Origin: Phoebastria nigripes
Taxonomy: Eukaryota; Chordata; Aves; Procellariiformes; Diomedeidae
Direction of reading: 5' to 3'
Length of the DNA stretch: 64,000 nucleotides
NCBI GenBank assembly: GCA_035582835.1
Contig: JAYKAV010003064.1
Span: 186,001 to 250,000, forward strand
The notes below the pieces were generated by a model. That model was not told where the DNA came from. It did no database searches and saw only the letters and a list, made by a program, of their open reading frames with translations. Made by a program: the position numbers and the translations under genes. This document shows positions 10,285-24,000 of the stretch, piece by piece. Each line of letters starts with the position of its first letter. Position 1 is the stretch's first letter.

Positions 10285-13200
10285 GCAAAGCATCCTCCAA
10301 GATGTCAAGAGCAGCTTTCAGGTTTTTTTTTTTAATAACTACTTGTGCTGGAGATTTAAGGGGTTGTTTTTTAACATACTTTTGGTGCATTAAAAAATTC
10401 AGGAGTATTTATCTGGAAGCCAGGTACAGTGCTAGCAGAAGCAATGCAAATCTCCAGAGAAAGCTTTATAAGTGATGAGATTCATAAGCTCCTTTTCGGA
10501 CCTGTGACAGCTGCTTTATTGAGCTTTTCTTACTTGGCCTTTAAGGAAAGTTTATAATTGTCGGATAGATTGGTCCCAGCTCCCAGAAATGTGCAGTCCT
10601 AAGGAGTCTGGTTAATCTTTTGTTCTTACAGCCTTTTGGAGGGCTAAATGATAAGCCCTGCGCAATGGCCAGATTAGCCCAGCTCTAAAAGTTTTCTTGA
10701 AAAACGCATCCTTTTTAGCTCATCCCATGGATGCTGCCTCTGGATTATGAAAGCTGCTGGTGCTCAGGTCTTAGCAGAGGTGGGATACCAGGCTACGGAC
10801 GCAGCAGATGGGTGAGCTCCAAAACATCTCCAGGGGTAAATTTTAATCCTCTGTACTCATGGGGCTGCCCAAGACTGGCGGTGCTTGGCTGAGCCGTGTT
10901 GGAGCCGGTGGCGGTGCCGGGCCGGCGGGAGCGTTTGCCTGCGGCCAGCGCAGCCGAGAGCAGGAAAATATATTGGCTGGGTTGTTGAGCTGCTGGTGGG
11001 GGGAAGCTTTCGCCCAAGGGCTGCGGTTCGTTAGCACGTAGGACGTGTGGAGCGGGAGCTGCCTGGCCAAACTCTGCAGCCCAGAAAGCAGGCAGCTGGT
11101 CTAGGCCAGGCACCGGGGCTGTTTCTGCAGTCAAAGAAGAGAGGGAGGCGTGAGCACCCAGCTGATGGAGGTACTGGCTCTCTCCGTTTGACTTGTCTAA
11201 TTTAGATGTCTTTTTTTTTTCTCCCCCCCCCCCCGCCTCCCCCAATAGCCAGAGTTAGTTGAGAATAAATATTGCCTCTTAATCTTACTGGTGTTTAACA
11301 TTGTCCTATTAGTACTTGCCATTATGCAGGGTTTCCTTACACTAATTTTGCAGCCAGCTCCTGGTGAAGGTTGGTGAACACGTAGAAGGAACGTGCATCG
11401 CTCAAGGAAGGCATCGCTGCAGGTGGAAATAGTTGCAGCAAAGTCATGCAGAGGTGACGCAGGCCGCTGCATTCAAAGGCGCTACAAACACTTGGCATGC
11501 TCCANATGTCAGTTAGTGTAATTTTTAATTTAGACTGGGTTTCAATTGTTTTCTTTCTTCTTGTNGTCTCCCTTAGCTTAATTGTCAGTAAATTTTGCAG
11601 GGTATTAGAGATGTGCTCATGGTTTTCCCTCACAGGACATGTTTGACTTTGTCTCCCTCTTCCCTGTAATGTGGACCAAAGAGAATTGCTTCCTCTCAGA
11701 AGTGAAAGAAAGGAGTTTTGGGGATGAAAGCATGGTATTGTGAAAGACCTAGATGAAGTTTTTATTATTTATAGAAGCAATACTGAATGGAATTTGTGCA
11801 AGGTTTTTTTCTTTTTTTCCCGCAAAAAAGCATCTTCCTATGTATTAATGGTGCGACGTTCAGGGCTACTGTGGAGGGATGAGATTCTCTCCTGGACTTG
11901 TCCTCTGCCACAGCAGTNCCTTTTATTGGCAAAGGGTCTGGGAACAAACTGAGTGCCGTGACTCTTAGGAGCACAGCTTGGCTAAAACCCGGGGGGTATT
12001 CCCAAACAGTCGTCCCATCCCCTCTGGATGTCTCCTCTTTTTCAATGGAAAATAGATTTAGGAAAAATCATTAGGACCTGTGTATTTATAAAAACCTTTT
12101 TGGTAAAGGGAAACACCCTGCATTTAGGGGGAATTGAGGTGTCCTCTCATGTCATTTAGACATGAGGTCTTGAANGTCATTGCTCTGTGCAGCAGTGTGA
12201 TAGCGAGCGAAGAAGCTCCCCTGCTCCTGCACCAGCCTACGTTCCTCTCTGTCAGCATCCCACAGGAAAGGGACATCAGGGACATACGCAGATCTGTAAG
12301 GGATTTCCTATAGGGAGCAATAGGGATGTTGAAGGAGGAAAAGTAAGAGTGCCCTTTTTAGCTCATGTTTTCTAATTTCGGCTTGCTGCTCGCCCTCTGC
12401 ATCCAGTTAACATCCCTGCCTCCAGTGCTGTGTCTGCAGAGTGGGAATGGTGCTAGGGGGTCCTGGGGGGAGAAACTAGTTGATGGTTGAAAATCGCCGT
12501 GAGGCAAGTGCATGGGGACATCAGCTTGGGCGAGACCCCCTCGCCCTGCGTTTTGGTGATGCTTCTTGGGACACAGACCCCACTTGCGTGGCTTCGGGTA
12601 GGTGGGGACGGAGAGAGCATATTTCCTCCTCCACTCTCAAACCTGGTTCACCTCACCATGAGGACAGGTGTCCTTTGCTTCTGTTTCCCACCTCTCGTGT
12701 TGTTCCTCAGGTGCTGGCATTTCTAGGCTTTTTTTTTAATAGCTGAAATGGAAAAGCAGTGTGAAGAGGGGGGTGAGAGCCAGAACAGCCATCTCCCCTA
12801 CTCCCACAGTGCAGTTATAGTCCAAGTGAGAGACTGGGACATGTCCCTGTGCCCTACGCAGCNAGCCCAGCCCCAGCTCTGGTGCCCCCCAAGACCTGGT
12901 GGGGTGACTTCCCATGTCCAGTGAATTAGTTGTTCTGGTGTCTCTTGGCTGTTGGTCTCCCTTGTCCCCCTCTTCTTCCTCCCCCCCAAAGTTCCAGTAC
13001 CCCTCAGTGTATCTCCTCTCTGTCTCGGTATAGTGTGGCAACTGTCAGAAATGACAAAAGTCTTCACAAGTTGGAAAAATCTGTTTTATCCAAAGCTCTG
13101 GCATAAACCTCCTTCTTTAATGACTACCTGGTAGCTTGAGACCAAATGTTTATTTTCGTGAAATTGAAACCAAACCTGCCGTTTTTCTTCCCTTTCCTCC

Positions 13201-14741
13201 CCTCTATGCACTCCTTGTCCCTTGTTAAATCGTGCCGTCATCTTCAGGCTGTGCTGCTATGGTCCTGGCCGGCTCGCTGGGCCCTGGGGAAGGTGCTCCT
13301 CAAGAGCACTCAGGGTGCTGCAATCCGCTGGAGATCCCATCGCTGCTCCGGCACGAGGTGTTAATACGTGATGGACAAAGTCGTGGCAGACGTGGAAAGC
13401 ATTCTTGTACTTATCTGGTGTCTTCTACAGCAGGTTTTCTATGCAAGTAAAGAATTTACATCTCTTGAAAATATATATATTTTGCTGTTTGTAACTCCTT
13501 TTTATGCCTCCGGTCACTATTGTACTTATTAAAGAACTAATACTTCATCTGCCAAGGACCGCCTGCTCCTCCCTTCCCTCTGGTCACCGTGCACGGACCC
13601 TGTGCCCGCTCTGCCTGCGTAGAGGGGCTCCCGCTCCCAGCCCTGCCACCACCAGAGGTGGCCTTGCGGGGACCCAGCGCTGCCACGGGGCACTGGGACA
13701 CCGCGGGCAGAGGGGTGGCAGGGGCCAGGGGAGCCTGGCTGCCTTTTGTGGCTCAGCCACCACCTGGGCACTCCTCCAGGTGTTCCGTAAATGTTTGAAA
13801 CACAAGGGAGCGGTCAAAACCTTTTTTTCCCCCCTGCTCCCTTTTTATGGGCTGGCACATAACCAGGTGTAGTCACCATTTCTTTTTTCCACTCTGCAGG
13901 CCTAATGCTTGAGCATTTGCCTTTTAAATAAACAGATAAATAAACCCCTATACTACTGTGTGGCTCAACTTCCTCTTTCCTTGCGGAATTGCTGGAAACC
14001 CCAGCACCTGACTGCTGCTGGCCATGTTGCGGCGATGCTGTGGAGCAGAGCCGTCACTTGCCACTGGTGGGCTCGGGAGGTGCTGGGGTGTGCAGCTCAG
14101 CGGCAGGGCCGGGTGGGCTCCAGCTGTGCACAGCTGTTGTCTCCTTTGACATGACTATGGCTGGAAGAGCTCCAGATGTACATCACCATCAAGGTCCACT
14201 GTGTAATCCAGCAGCATTGTTCAGGGTGGAAGGGGAAGGATAGAGGTTATACATTTCCAGGGAAGCACTGGTAATGGTGCTGGAGATGGTACTACTTTCA
14301 AAAATGCCCAAAAATCCCCAAAGGAGATTGGGTGGGAGGAAAGGAAGATGTATGAAAAATGGTATTTGGGGAGACTGTGCCAGGTTTGCTCTTTTTGTTA
14401 TCTAAAGACAAAAAAAGGTGTATGCCAGTACACAGCTGGCTAGCTGGGAGGGAGAGGGAATCGCCCAGGAGGGATTTGTTTAAAATGTTTCTTGAGCTGC
14501 GCAGCAGCCTGTGGTGCAGTGAGGTCCCTGGGTGGCCCCCCATATAGGACCACAGCCCTACCAGCCNGGGCAGCCAAGCAGCTGCAAAACACCCCCTGGG
14601 CTCACACCCACCGCCGGCTGAAGCCGGCACCTTTGTGCGCTCCGATCCCTGGCCTGAGGTGGCAACATCCCCCCATGGGCTCAGAGCCGTCCCAACCCGG
14701 TGATACCATACAACCCAATCACACAGTCGATTTTAACAACC
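10285..14741. other. ZDHHC3 distal 3' UTR and convergent intergenic region
   Basis: Between the distal ZDHHC3 stop and the TGM4 polyadenylation signal. The left part is presumably 3' UTR. GC content rises in patches (about 10.85-11.1 kb and 13.55-13.75 kb), which produces long open frames on both strands without recognisable protein similarity. A 12-C run sits at 11223-11234. No gene is supported. Confidence 0.6.
11264..11269 (+). terminator. ZDHHC3: Candidate polyadenylation signal, ZDHHC3 long isoform
   Basis: AATAAA about 1 kb after the distal stop. It is the first canonical hexamer clearly downstream of the distal exon; two more overlap near 13925-13945, so the true 3' end is undecided. 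Confidence 0.35.
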
Positions 14742-14747
14742 TTTATT
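14742..14747 (-). terminator. TGM4: TGM4 polyadenylation signal
   Basis: TTTATT on the plus strand, read as AATAAA on the minus strand, about 190 bases after the TGM4 stop. This would give a compact 3' UTR ending near 14720. Confidence 0.72.
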
Positions 14748-14937
14748 GAATCACAATTAACTGCAATCAACACAACTCTGCCCTTTAAGTCTGTTTAATT
14801 CCCTTAGCTTAATGGGATTTTTGCTCTTTACTGCGAGATTACTATCCAGCAATCAAGGAGGCAAGAAGCGCCTGAGGCACACAGCGGTGCTAAGCGTTTA
14901 GTGAGGCCACCGTTTACACGCTGCTGACGCATCCATC

Positions 14938-15079
14938 CTACTCAGTGATGGTGATGGCCTTCTCTGCAGAGATCCCTTTGATCTGGGTCGAGGTCAGCCT
15001 GGCTACCATTTTCTTCTCTCCTAGTCTTGTCGGAGTGCATATGATTTCAGACTTAATGATCCTACCAGGCTTTACATCC
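14938..15079 (-). CDS. TGM4: TGM4 coding exon 14 (C-terminus)
   Basis: 142 nt, residues 662-708 and a TAG stop at 14940-14938. It encodes the second beta-barrel end: [18 protein letters not shown], then a strand with [11 protein letters not shown] and the terminal KAITITE. Acceptor TTAG lies just right of 15079. Similar to the last exon of mammalian TGM4. Confidence 0.94.
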
Positions 15080-18000
15080 CTAAGGAGAAAGAAAAAACAA
15101 ATAGTTCCAGCATGAGTTCCATAAGAGATGGTTCTTATTTGCCACTTTCGAATCATTTTGCTTAAAGAAATAGCCGCTGCCTGTGTTTAGGGTGGGTGTT
15201 TCCCTTCTCCTGTGACCAACGTGCAGCAACTGGGGCTCAGCACGGTGGCACTGGCTGGTGGTCCCGGCGATCCTGGGGACCTTCCCCAGACATTCCCATA
15301 CTGCTGAAACACTAAATTTGGCTCTGAAGGAAGCAGCTGTGTTCACAGTGGCCGGGCAGCACCCAGCATCACAGCAGGAGGGCGGGGAGAGCCCCTGTTG
15401 TGCCCAAATGCCCTGAGCACGCCAACCTCTGCATGGGTCTTTCTGCTGTGTGCACTGCGCCCAAACGTGGTGCGGTTTCAAACATAGCTTGCAAAAAGGG
15501 CCCTGTTACTCCAAATCCCCTAACCACTTCTTCAAGGGAAATTAAAAAAAAAAGAAACAGAGTCCTGCCACCCTCATTTCATACTGGGCTCATCTTACCC
15601 CTCATCAAACTCTGCCATCTTAAATATGCCCAAGCCCTCCACCAGCAGCTTGCAGTTGTCCAGGGGCACATTCAGCTTGTTCTTGAAGATGAAGGCACAG
15701 GCGAACTCCTTGTTCAGTTTGGCTGTTTCTGGCATCTGGCAGAGGAGGAAAGAGAAACAAGCCCAAATACTGGGGATCAGAGGCGTAATAAAGATGCTGG
15801 AGCTGCTGCAGTTTTGCTCCTCACCACCAGCATGCTGGGGGACAATCCCCTCATATCCCTTCCACCCTCCCACGGCACCGTGTGCTCTGCCCTGCCGGCT
15901 GTTTTCCCAGCTCTTCTCTCTGGTTTCTCAACATATTTTTCCTTCAGGAGGTGGAGCTGTGGGGTCAAAGATGGGCCCCGTACAAACTGTTCTCTTCCAT
16001 CCCCTTCCCTCCAGGAGCCCCTGCCTGCCCATTTTAGATGGGGCAATAAAATCTTCATTTCATGGCTGCTTTCAACCTTCAAATAAAGGTTGAATAGCCA
16101 AATAAAACACTGAGGACTGAGCATCCCAGGAGGCAGCTGTTTGGGAGATCCCCTTGGGAATGCTAACACCACATTGGTGTTACAGTGAGCAGGGCTTTAA
16201 CCCTCGTCCCTGAGGAGCTGGGCTGGCGGCTGCCTCACCTGGACAGTGATGGGGGGGTACTCAAATTTCATTGTTGTCTCCTTGGTGAGTTTGTCATCCA
16301 TCCCCTGGACCTCGGCAATGGCGGTGATGTGGACAAGCACTTCGTCTTCCACGGAGGCCAGCGTCCTCATGTACGCATCGGCTGCAATTTTCAGGGGGAC
16401 ATGCGTCTCTGCAGGAGAGAAAACACAACTCGGTGCTTCATCACACGCCCAGGAATTGGGTAGCAAAGTCTGCTCTGGTGGCTGGTGCCCCGGGGCATGG
16501 GTGAGGCATATTTGCTGAGACCATCCTGCTTTTGGCCTGACCCAGGGGCCCCTTGGGGGGAAGCCCTGGCTGGGTGAGTGGTACCCAGCACACGCAGCCC
16601 ATGGGAAGGGTGGCTTGGGCTCACATCCAGCATCTTGGCAGCCCTTGTCCCCGGCTGCCCTGGCACTCAGAAGGAAGCAGAGGAGCGTGAGGTTGGGAAC
16701 ATTTAAGCCCATGTCCCCTGGGGTTTCTCTGAGGCACTGCTTGTTATAAAATTAGCGGCTTTCCTTTCACGTCAGATTTTATCTTTAATTGCCTGGACAA
16801 ACTTCCAGTGGCTTGGAAAAGCCCCAGAGTCAGCAGCACTGGAACCTGAACATTGCTTTAGCCACAAGGCTTCCTGGCTTCTGGGAATCAAAAAAAAAAA
16901 AAAAAAAAAGCCTGTCCTTATCTCTAAATATATGTAGCTACCTTTGTGTCCTACCCTGCTGCATTTTGACAGCCACAGTATACGTGCGAAAACATTCAGC
17001 AATCAGCAGCAGCAAAGATTTTTTTTTTTGCAACAGTGACTCACACTTGGAATGAGCAAATGCTGTTAATTATTCATCACTCGTTAGTCTCTTGTTTAGC
17101 AAATTTCAGTCACGTTGCTGGGAATCAGAAATGCAACCCAGGTTGCTCAAAGATACGCAATGAACAGCAAACAGCTCTTGGGATCAGCTAGGCAGGCAGC
17201 CATGAGGTTGAAATGTGCTTGGGCGAAGAGTTCAGAAAATAACACTCACCAGTATCACCACCAGCTGATCAACATTAGAGTGGCAAGCACAAGAACAAAA
17301 AAAGGCTGAAATTTCCAGCCATCTAAATCCTGTGAGAGATCTGACCCATATGGACACACCCGAAGCCTGTGGTGGCATCTTTGATGCTTACACGGGGAGG
17401 ACGGGAGGAAGATGCTCCAGCACACCTCACTCGCACCGTGAAAACATCTGTCTGCCCACACTGATATATTTCTAACCATCTCGTTGAAGCTGCAGCAGGG
17501 ACAGCTATTATGAACCAGCTCAAGTGAAACCCCAGACTGCTACAGTAAATAGCCCATAGAACACAGCAAGCTTTCCATGCCTACCAGATTTGCCTTCAAG
17601 CTTGATGGTCTCCTTGACATATCCAAGGCTGGCCTCAACTTTCCCAGTATAGGACCGCAGCTGGCAGGAGCCGGCAAGATTGATGGTCCAGCTCCCAGGA
17701 GTAGAGGTCTTCACTGTGATGGCCAGTTCAAGGGGATTGCCAGGATACAAAGCTTCTTTATTGGTTATCTCAAGCTGGAGCCCAGTCTTGGAGACCGTCT
17801 CTTGCAGAACCCCACGATTGGAGATCATGTCATCCATGGGCACAGTCGAAGCGAAGCGTGCACGAGGTACTATTCCCGAAGGGCGTATGAAGGAGGAAGC
17901 TTTCTGCATGGCCTTCCTTTCCTCTTCAGAGCCTGGATGAAGAAAACAGATGCGTGATAGCTGTATCTGAGTCTCCTCACCCAGAGCTACCTTCTCTTTA

Positions 18001-21000
18001 TTTATGTTTCTGCTGCTGAGCAGAGAGGATGTCGGAGCACCTCCAGCTTCTGCTCAGGAGACCCTCTTGGTTTACACTACCACCGGATCTAACTGAGAAC
18101 AAGTCTTATGAGGAGCAGCTGGGGGAACTGGCCTTGTTTAGCCTGGAGAAAAGGAGGCTCAGGGGAGACCTTATCACTCTCGACAACTCCCTGAAAGGAG
18201 GTTGGAGCGAGGTGGCTCTTGGTCTCTTCTCCCAAGTAACGAGCCCGAGGACAAGAGGAAATGGCCTCAACTTGCGCCAGGGAAGGTTTAGATTGGCTAT
18301 TAGGAAAAATTTCTTCACCNCAAGGGTTGTCAAGCATTGGAACAGGCTGCCCAGGGAAGTGGTTGGGTCACCATCCCTGGAGGTATCTAAAAGACCTGTA
18401 GATGTGGTGCTTAGGGACAGGGGTTAGTGGTGGACTTGGCAGGGTTAGCTTAACGGCTGGACTCGATGATCTGAAAGCTCTTCTCCAACCTAAATGATTC
18501 TATGATTCTAACTGTACCATTTTGGACTGTAAGAATTTCCTGAAGGAGACACTTTTAGAGGGTGGATGATCTTAAATTTTTCAGCCTAAAATTTTCCTGC
18601 TCCTCACTGGGAAGGGTTTAACAGTCTAGCACAACATGGCTGGATCTGAGAATTGTGGGGAGGGAATGTGTGTGTGGGGTTGTTTCTAATATGGTCTGGG
18701 GAATGGAAAGACAAAAAGAAGAAGAATGAAGAATGAAGCAACGGTGAGTCCGATCACTAGGTTGGTCACTCAGCCCATTTCTTTCACTGCCTGCAAGCTT
18801 GCTCACACCCGTCCCTAAAGAGGTGTCCCTGTGGGCATGAAGACGCCCAGGAGCAGCACTGCCTCCCCCAGGTCTCCAGGCCTTACATGGGGTTTGCCAC
18901 TGCAGCTACCCCTGCTGTTTTCTGCCAGAGAAAACACTCATTGTGGGGTGACCTACACGGCCAGGGGTCTCCTCTTTGGCACTACTTTAGAGGATGGGGG
19001 CAGTCACCTTCAGGGAACTTGTACTGCATGGTGATGTCTTCCCGCTTGTCCTGCCCCACAGCTTTTGTGCTTATGTTCACGCCGATGCCTTGGGTCTCCG
19101 TGCTAATCTTGATGTACTTATCCTTGCCATTCACCTTCTTGACGACCCAGTAGACTTGGTCAGCATTCACTTCTGCATACACAAACTTGCTGTCGAAGGG
19201 CAAATACACATCCCCTTCTCGGATAGCCTTCACAGGGCATGGACCACACTGGAAAATACCTAGAAAGCACATTCAACACCATTTGCTTTTCCAAATATGA
19301 GCAGACCCTGCAGTTTTTCTTCCACCCTCAGACCCACCCAAGCAGGAATCTGTGGCCATGGTAGTTGACTCTTAGTAGTAAATATTCCTCAGTGATGAAC
19401 TCCAAAAGCCCTCATTTGTCCCACAGCTGTTTGGGCTTTTTTTAGATGACCAAGGTCTGGTAAGAGCTTTTATGTGTTTCCCCTCACTTAAATAATTTTA
19501 AGGTTTGAAAATCATGGCTCGGTGATGGAGTCAACCTGGTCTGGCCAGCTGTGTTTGATCTCCTGGCAATACCCTACTTTCTGCACAGCCTTGAGGATTA
19601 ATGTTTTCTTTCCTGCCTCCAAATTCCCTGCATCTATGCAGGGAGGGTAGTCACCAATTTTGGCAGTCACTCCTCTCATTTACCAATGAACAGACTCATG
19701 ACTTCCTCAGGAAAGCTCTACAGAAAGCATCTTTACTGGGGAAAGCTGTGGCACTTCTTACTACAGAATGCTTTGAGTCCTCAACTTCACCAAAGAAATC
19801 AGAGGATGGTGGAAAGAGAAATTAGCTTTGATTTCCAGCTGTGCGCTCTAACCTCTGAAATGACATTCATGTCCCCACAGCATCCTACAAGGTTGGTTTT
19901 TTGCCTGCTGAGAAACGCCGTTCCTCCTGTCCCAGGCTAAGATGGCAGGAGTGAGACCTCCGGCTTTAGGATGTCACTGCCCAAGTGTGTGAAGATGTGC
20001 ATGGGGAGTACNTGCTTTGCTGACTGGGGACCATAGTTTTCATACGAAATGTCCCTGCCTCCCTTGGGAGTTGCAGAAGAGCCTTTCTAGGCAAATCCTA
20101 CCTTGACTTCGCTCCTGAGGGGTTGAATCGATTGCCTGCCAGCCATCAAACCCTGCCGGCAAGTCCGTCCGCTTCATCCAGACATCGTTCCACACGTGGA
20201 AGTTCCTGTGTGCATTTAGGTTGGAAAGAAAAGGAGTGAGCTGTTACAGCCAGAAGAGTCATGATCTCCTCTCTTAATCCTTAAGTAAGGGCAGGTTTAA
20301 TGGGGATTTGCGTGTAACCCTGTGAAACCCCACGCTTTCTCTCTCTCCTGGGCAGCAAACCCAAAGCAGTAGGGAAATTCTCAAAGGAAAGGCTGTTGGG
20401 ACTGGGAAACGTGACGCTGCAGGGCGGCACGGGGGGTAGGAAGCATTAGCCCCCCCTTGGCAGTACCAGGTGGAGTCGAAGGACATCGAGTTCAGCTTTT
20501 CTCCCAATTCGTTCAGGTAAATGTCAACTCTCAGGTTCTCCTCCGTATCGTGTGCCGAGTTGTAGTTAGTCACGCAGCGGGAGGGGATCCCCAAGCAGCG
20601 CATGACTGCAGCACAGACAGACAAAACAGACAGGGTCACAAAATCACTCAGGTTGGTAGGCACCTCTGGGGATCATCTCATCCAACCCCTCTGCCCACCC
20701 AGGGTCCTCTAGAGCAGGTGCCCAAGACTGTGTCCAGACAGCTTTTGATTATCTCCAAGGATGGATACTCCACAACCTCTCTGGGCAACCTGTGCCAGCG
20801 CTCCGTCACCCTCGCAGTGAAAAAAGCTTTCTTCCCATCTTCAGACAGAACCTCCCGTGTTTCAGGTTGTGCCCATCACCTCTGGTCCTGTCACTGGGCA
20901 CCACTGAGAAGAGCCTGGCTCTGTTTGCCCCACTCCCTCCCGTCGGGTATTTATACACATGGATAAGACCCCCTGAGCCTTCTCTTCTCCAGGCTGAGCA

Positions 21001-24000
21001 GTCCCGGCTCCCTCAGCCTCTCCTTACGTGACAGGCTCTGCCACCTCCGGAGCTCAGAGGCATGGTAATTTGTCTTACTAGCACAGTAATTAGGATATTN
21101 GAGAAGGGACACAGTTCACTGTTTACCTGTAGCAAGGACTCCTGCAAAGACCCAACATTGACCATAACGAACTGGCTTCTTTGTTTTGTAATACTTCTGC
21201 AAAATTGAGACGCTCCCAATCCAATCCATAGGGGAGGTCCCGTTGCTGTAATTCCCTGACCAGTTCCCTAGCAGGACACCATAGTCATCGTTGGCATTAA
21301 CCTGTGGCCACACACACACAAAGGAGAAAAATACAGGGATGAGGCTGAATGAGGCTTAAACCCTGGGGTGTCTGCCCACCCTGTGGCTCCCCAGGTGCTC
21401 CACAGCCCCGTGGCACCCAGTGAGGCTGCTGGTGCTGGCTGGGGGCTCCCCTGGTTGGAAATCCTCCACCTGGATATCTAGAGGGAGGTGGCACTGCTGC
21501 TTGGGACAGCCGAAATGCACTCTGCATCTTGTATCTTAAACCCCAGGGCTCCAAGAAGGGTCCCACCACAGAGAGCAGTTGCCCCTCAAAACACAACCCT
21601 TGTGCTGGCCCTGCCAACGCAGCTGCTGAGGAAGGACAACCACCAGGGCCGCTACAAGCTTTGGAGATGGGGAGATGCTGTATTCTGCTCGCCTCTTGCC
21701 TCCACCCAAAATGCCTCTGGCTCTTTCCTTGCCNTTTCCCAAAGGAACCCATTTCAGATGCATCCTGAAATGGTGTTCAATGCCCCGGGGAAAGAAGAGC
21801 AAGTAAGGAGGAGGGAAAGCTGGAGGGCCAAAGCACTTGTCCGAGAGAGGCGTACCAAAGCAGACATGGCTCTGGACACAAATATAGGATCCCTTCTATT
21901 GCTCAGCTTGAGTTCACTTTTGTCCAGCAGATACATGCAGGCGTCCAAGATGAATTCCTCAAACTGTTTTGGAGAGAAAGTGGAGACATTTTTATACGCC
22001 GCTTTAAACCAGAATTTGCTCAAACACTACGAAGTCTATCTAAGTACTTGGAGGAAACTGTCTGACTAGTCCTAACTTCTAAACTTCCTTATGATATTGA
22101 ATTCCCGAGCTTACGGGGCTTCCCAAAGCTGTTCTCTCCAAAGAAGGGCTTAAATGAAAACTCACCTTGGAAGACAAAAGCCTGTCTCATGTGTCTTGCA
22201 AACACAGTTGGAACCTGACCCAGCAATCTTTACTCCTGCGAGTAGTCCTAAGTCATCTATGTCATCTCCCTGCTGCCCTGCAAATTACTCACAAGAGTAA
22301 TGAAAATTTAAGAGTGCTACGGATACTCAGTCTATTGTCATAAGTACAAAATGAACCCTGGGGAATAAAAAGGTACATAAATGCAGATTATTACAGCAAA
22401 AGATTCCTAGTTAGCAATTGCTGATAAAGCTCCCTGAGGTCCAATTCACAGAGATGTCAAACATCCGATCCAACAAAGCTTGGCAGAATATCAGTATCAA
22501 TTCTCATTGCTTAACGGCAGAATAAATATTAGGATAGGAACAACCCTATGGACAATGCCCTTTGGCCCCTTTGTGCAAAAGGCATCAGCATGAGCACTTT
22601 TGCTGGGCTATCTATATCTTGCAGCTTGAAACTGCAGACTTATAAAACAAACTAAAAACAAAAAAGAAAANAAAAAAAAAAAGAAAAAANCCCCAGATTT
22701 CAACATATTTTGGTGAGGAAGTCTGTCTGGATAGGGTGCAGGATGCTCCGTTTGGGTGTCTGTGTGCTTTCTACAGGGCGCAAATAAACCTGCTCTGGCA
22801 TTCACCTCTTACCTCTAGCCTGAGCAAGTTTCACTCCACTGGAGTTATCTCAGAGGCAGCGTGGAGGAACACCCTTCCTGAGAGGGCGGGCTGATTGTGT
22901 CCTGCACCCAACAGTTCACCTCACAGTTGGTGAAGGCACCACTTGAATGATGATAACCTCTGCCAGTGCCTTTCCCCTATTTTTTCCCGATCATGATGCA
23001 ATAGGTAAATAATCAGATGNTTTTTTCCCCCATCAACCCTCTCCACGGCTCACGAGCTGGTTACCAATGGCTGCTGTGTTGCATGAGACCAGGGAGGACT
23101 CCTTACGGGAATCTTTTCAACCAGAAAATCCCCAATTTCTATGTCCTTTGCCAGGGGTCTCGTGATGTGATTATAAACATGCCATTAAACCCCGATCTAA
23201 AGCTGTGGCTGGGGAAAACACTTAAGTATGCAGATTGCTCTAAGCAGGTGAGCCCTCCCAGTGAAGCTGGCAGGATTATTTTGAGCTACTCACGGGCTTA
23301 AACCGTTTTTAGGTCTGACTCATTGAAACGAAGCCTAAGGGAGAAAGAGTGAATAAGGGTAATAACACTGATAAGACAGCTTTTACCTGCCCGAAATTCC
23401 AGGGTCTATTGTATATGTTGTATGCAGACCCAACATAGATGTAGCCTGTATCATTGAGCACGTACTCCTTTCTCTGNGCCTCATCAGCCAGGAAGACGAC
23501 ATCAGCTGGAACAAAAAAAACCCTCAGATGTTAGGTGGTTTGCACACATGCTATACGAAGTTCTCCTTGGAAAGCTAAACTGGGGGACCTGGTGGTCTGT
23601 AACATTCACACCAAATGATGACCGTGCAGCACTCACATTTTTTTTCCTATCATGGAAGAATTTCCTAGAAGACTAAGCTTTATTTTACTCCTGTAGGTCT
23701 GTTGCTGTATGACCACTGTTTTATTTTAGTGAAATGCCTTTTTTTGAACAAACACTTCAGTGGACTGGGTAGACAGCGGAGAGAACTGGGGGACAGATGC
23801 CAACCAACAATACACATTTTTTTGTCTGGATTTTAAGCCAATCCCGTCACCTCAGTTAACCTTTGCAGTGGCCTGGGGAAACAGCGAGGGGTAACACAGA
23901 CGTCCAAACAGAGGTGACAGAGAGATGCCCCTTAACCCGGCACTGGGGCCTCCCCAGCGAGGAGCTGGCTCATTGCTATTGCCCAGCTTCCTGCTGGCTC

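Noticed and set aside
15400..16093. Long plus-strand open frames of 228 and 155 codons
   Set aside because: They run antisense across TGM4 exons 12-13 and introns and have no recognisable domain; the minus-strand exons explain the constraint.
18029..18427. 132-codon plus-strand open frame in TGM4 intron
   Set aside because: CR1 ORF2 relic, part of the transposon annotated there.
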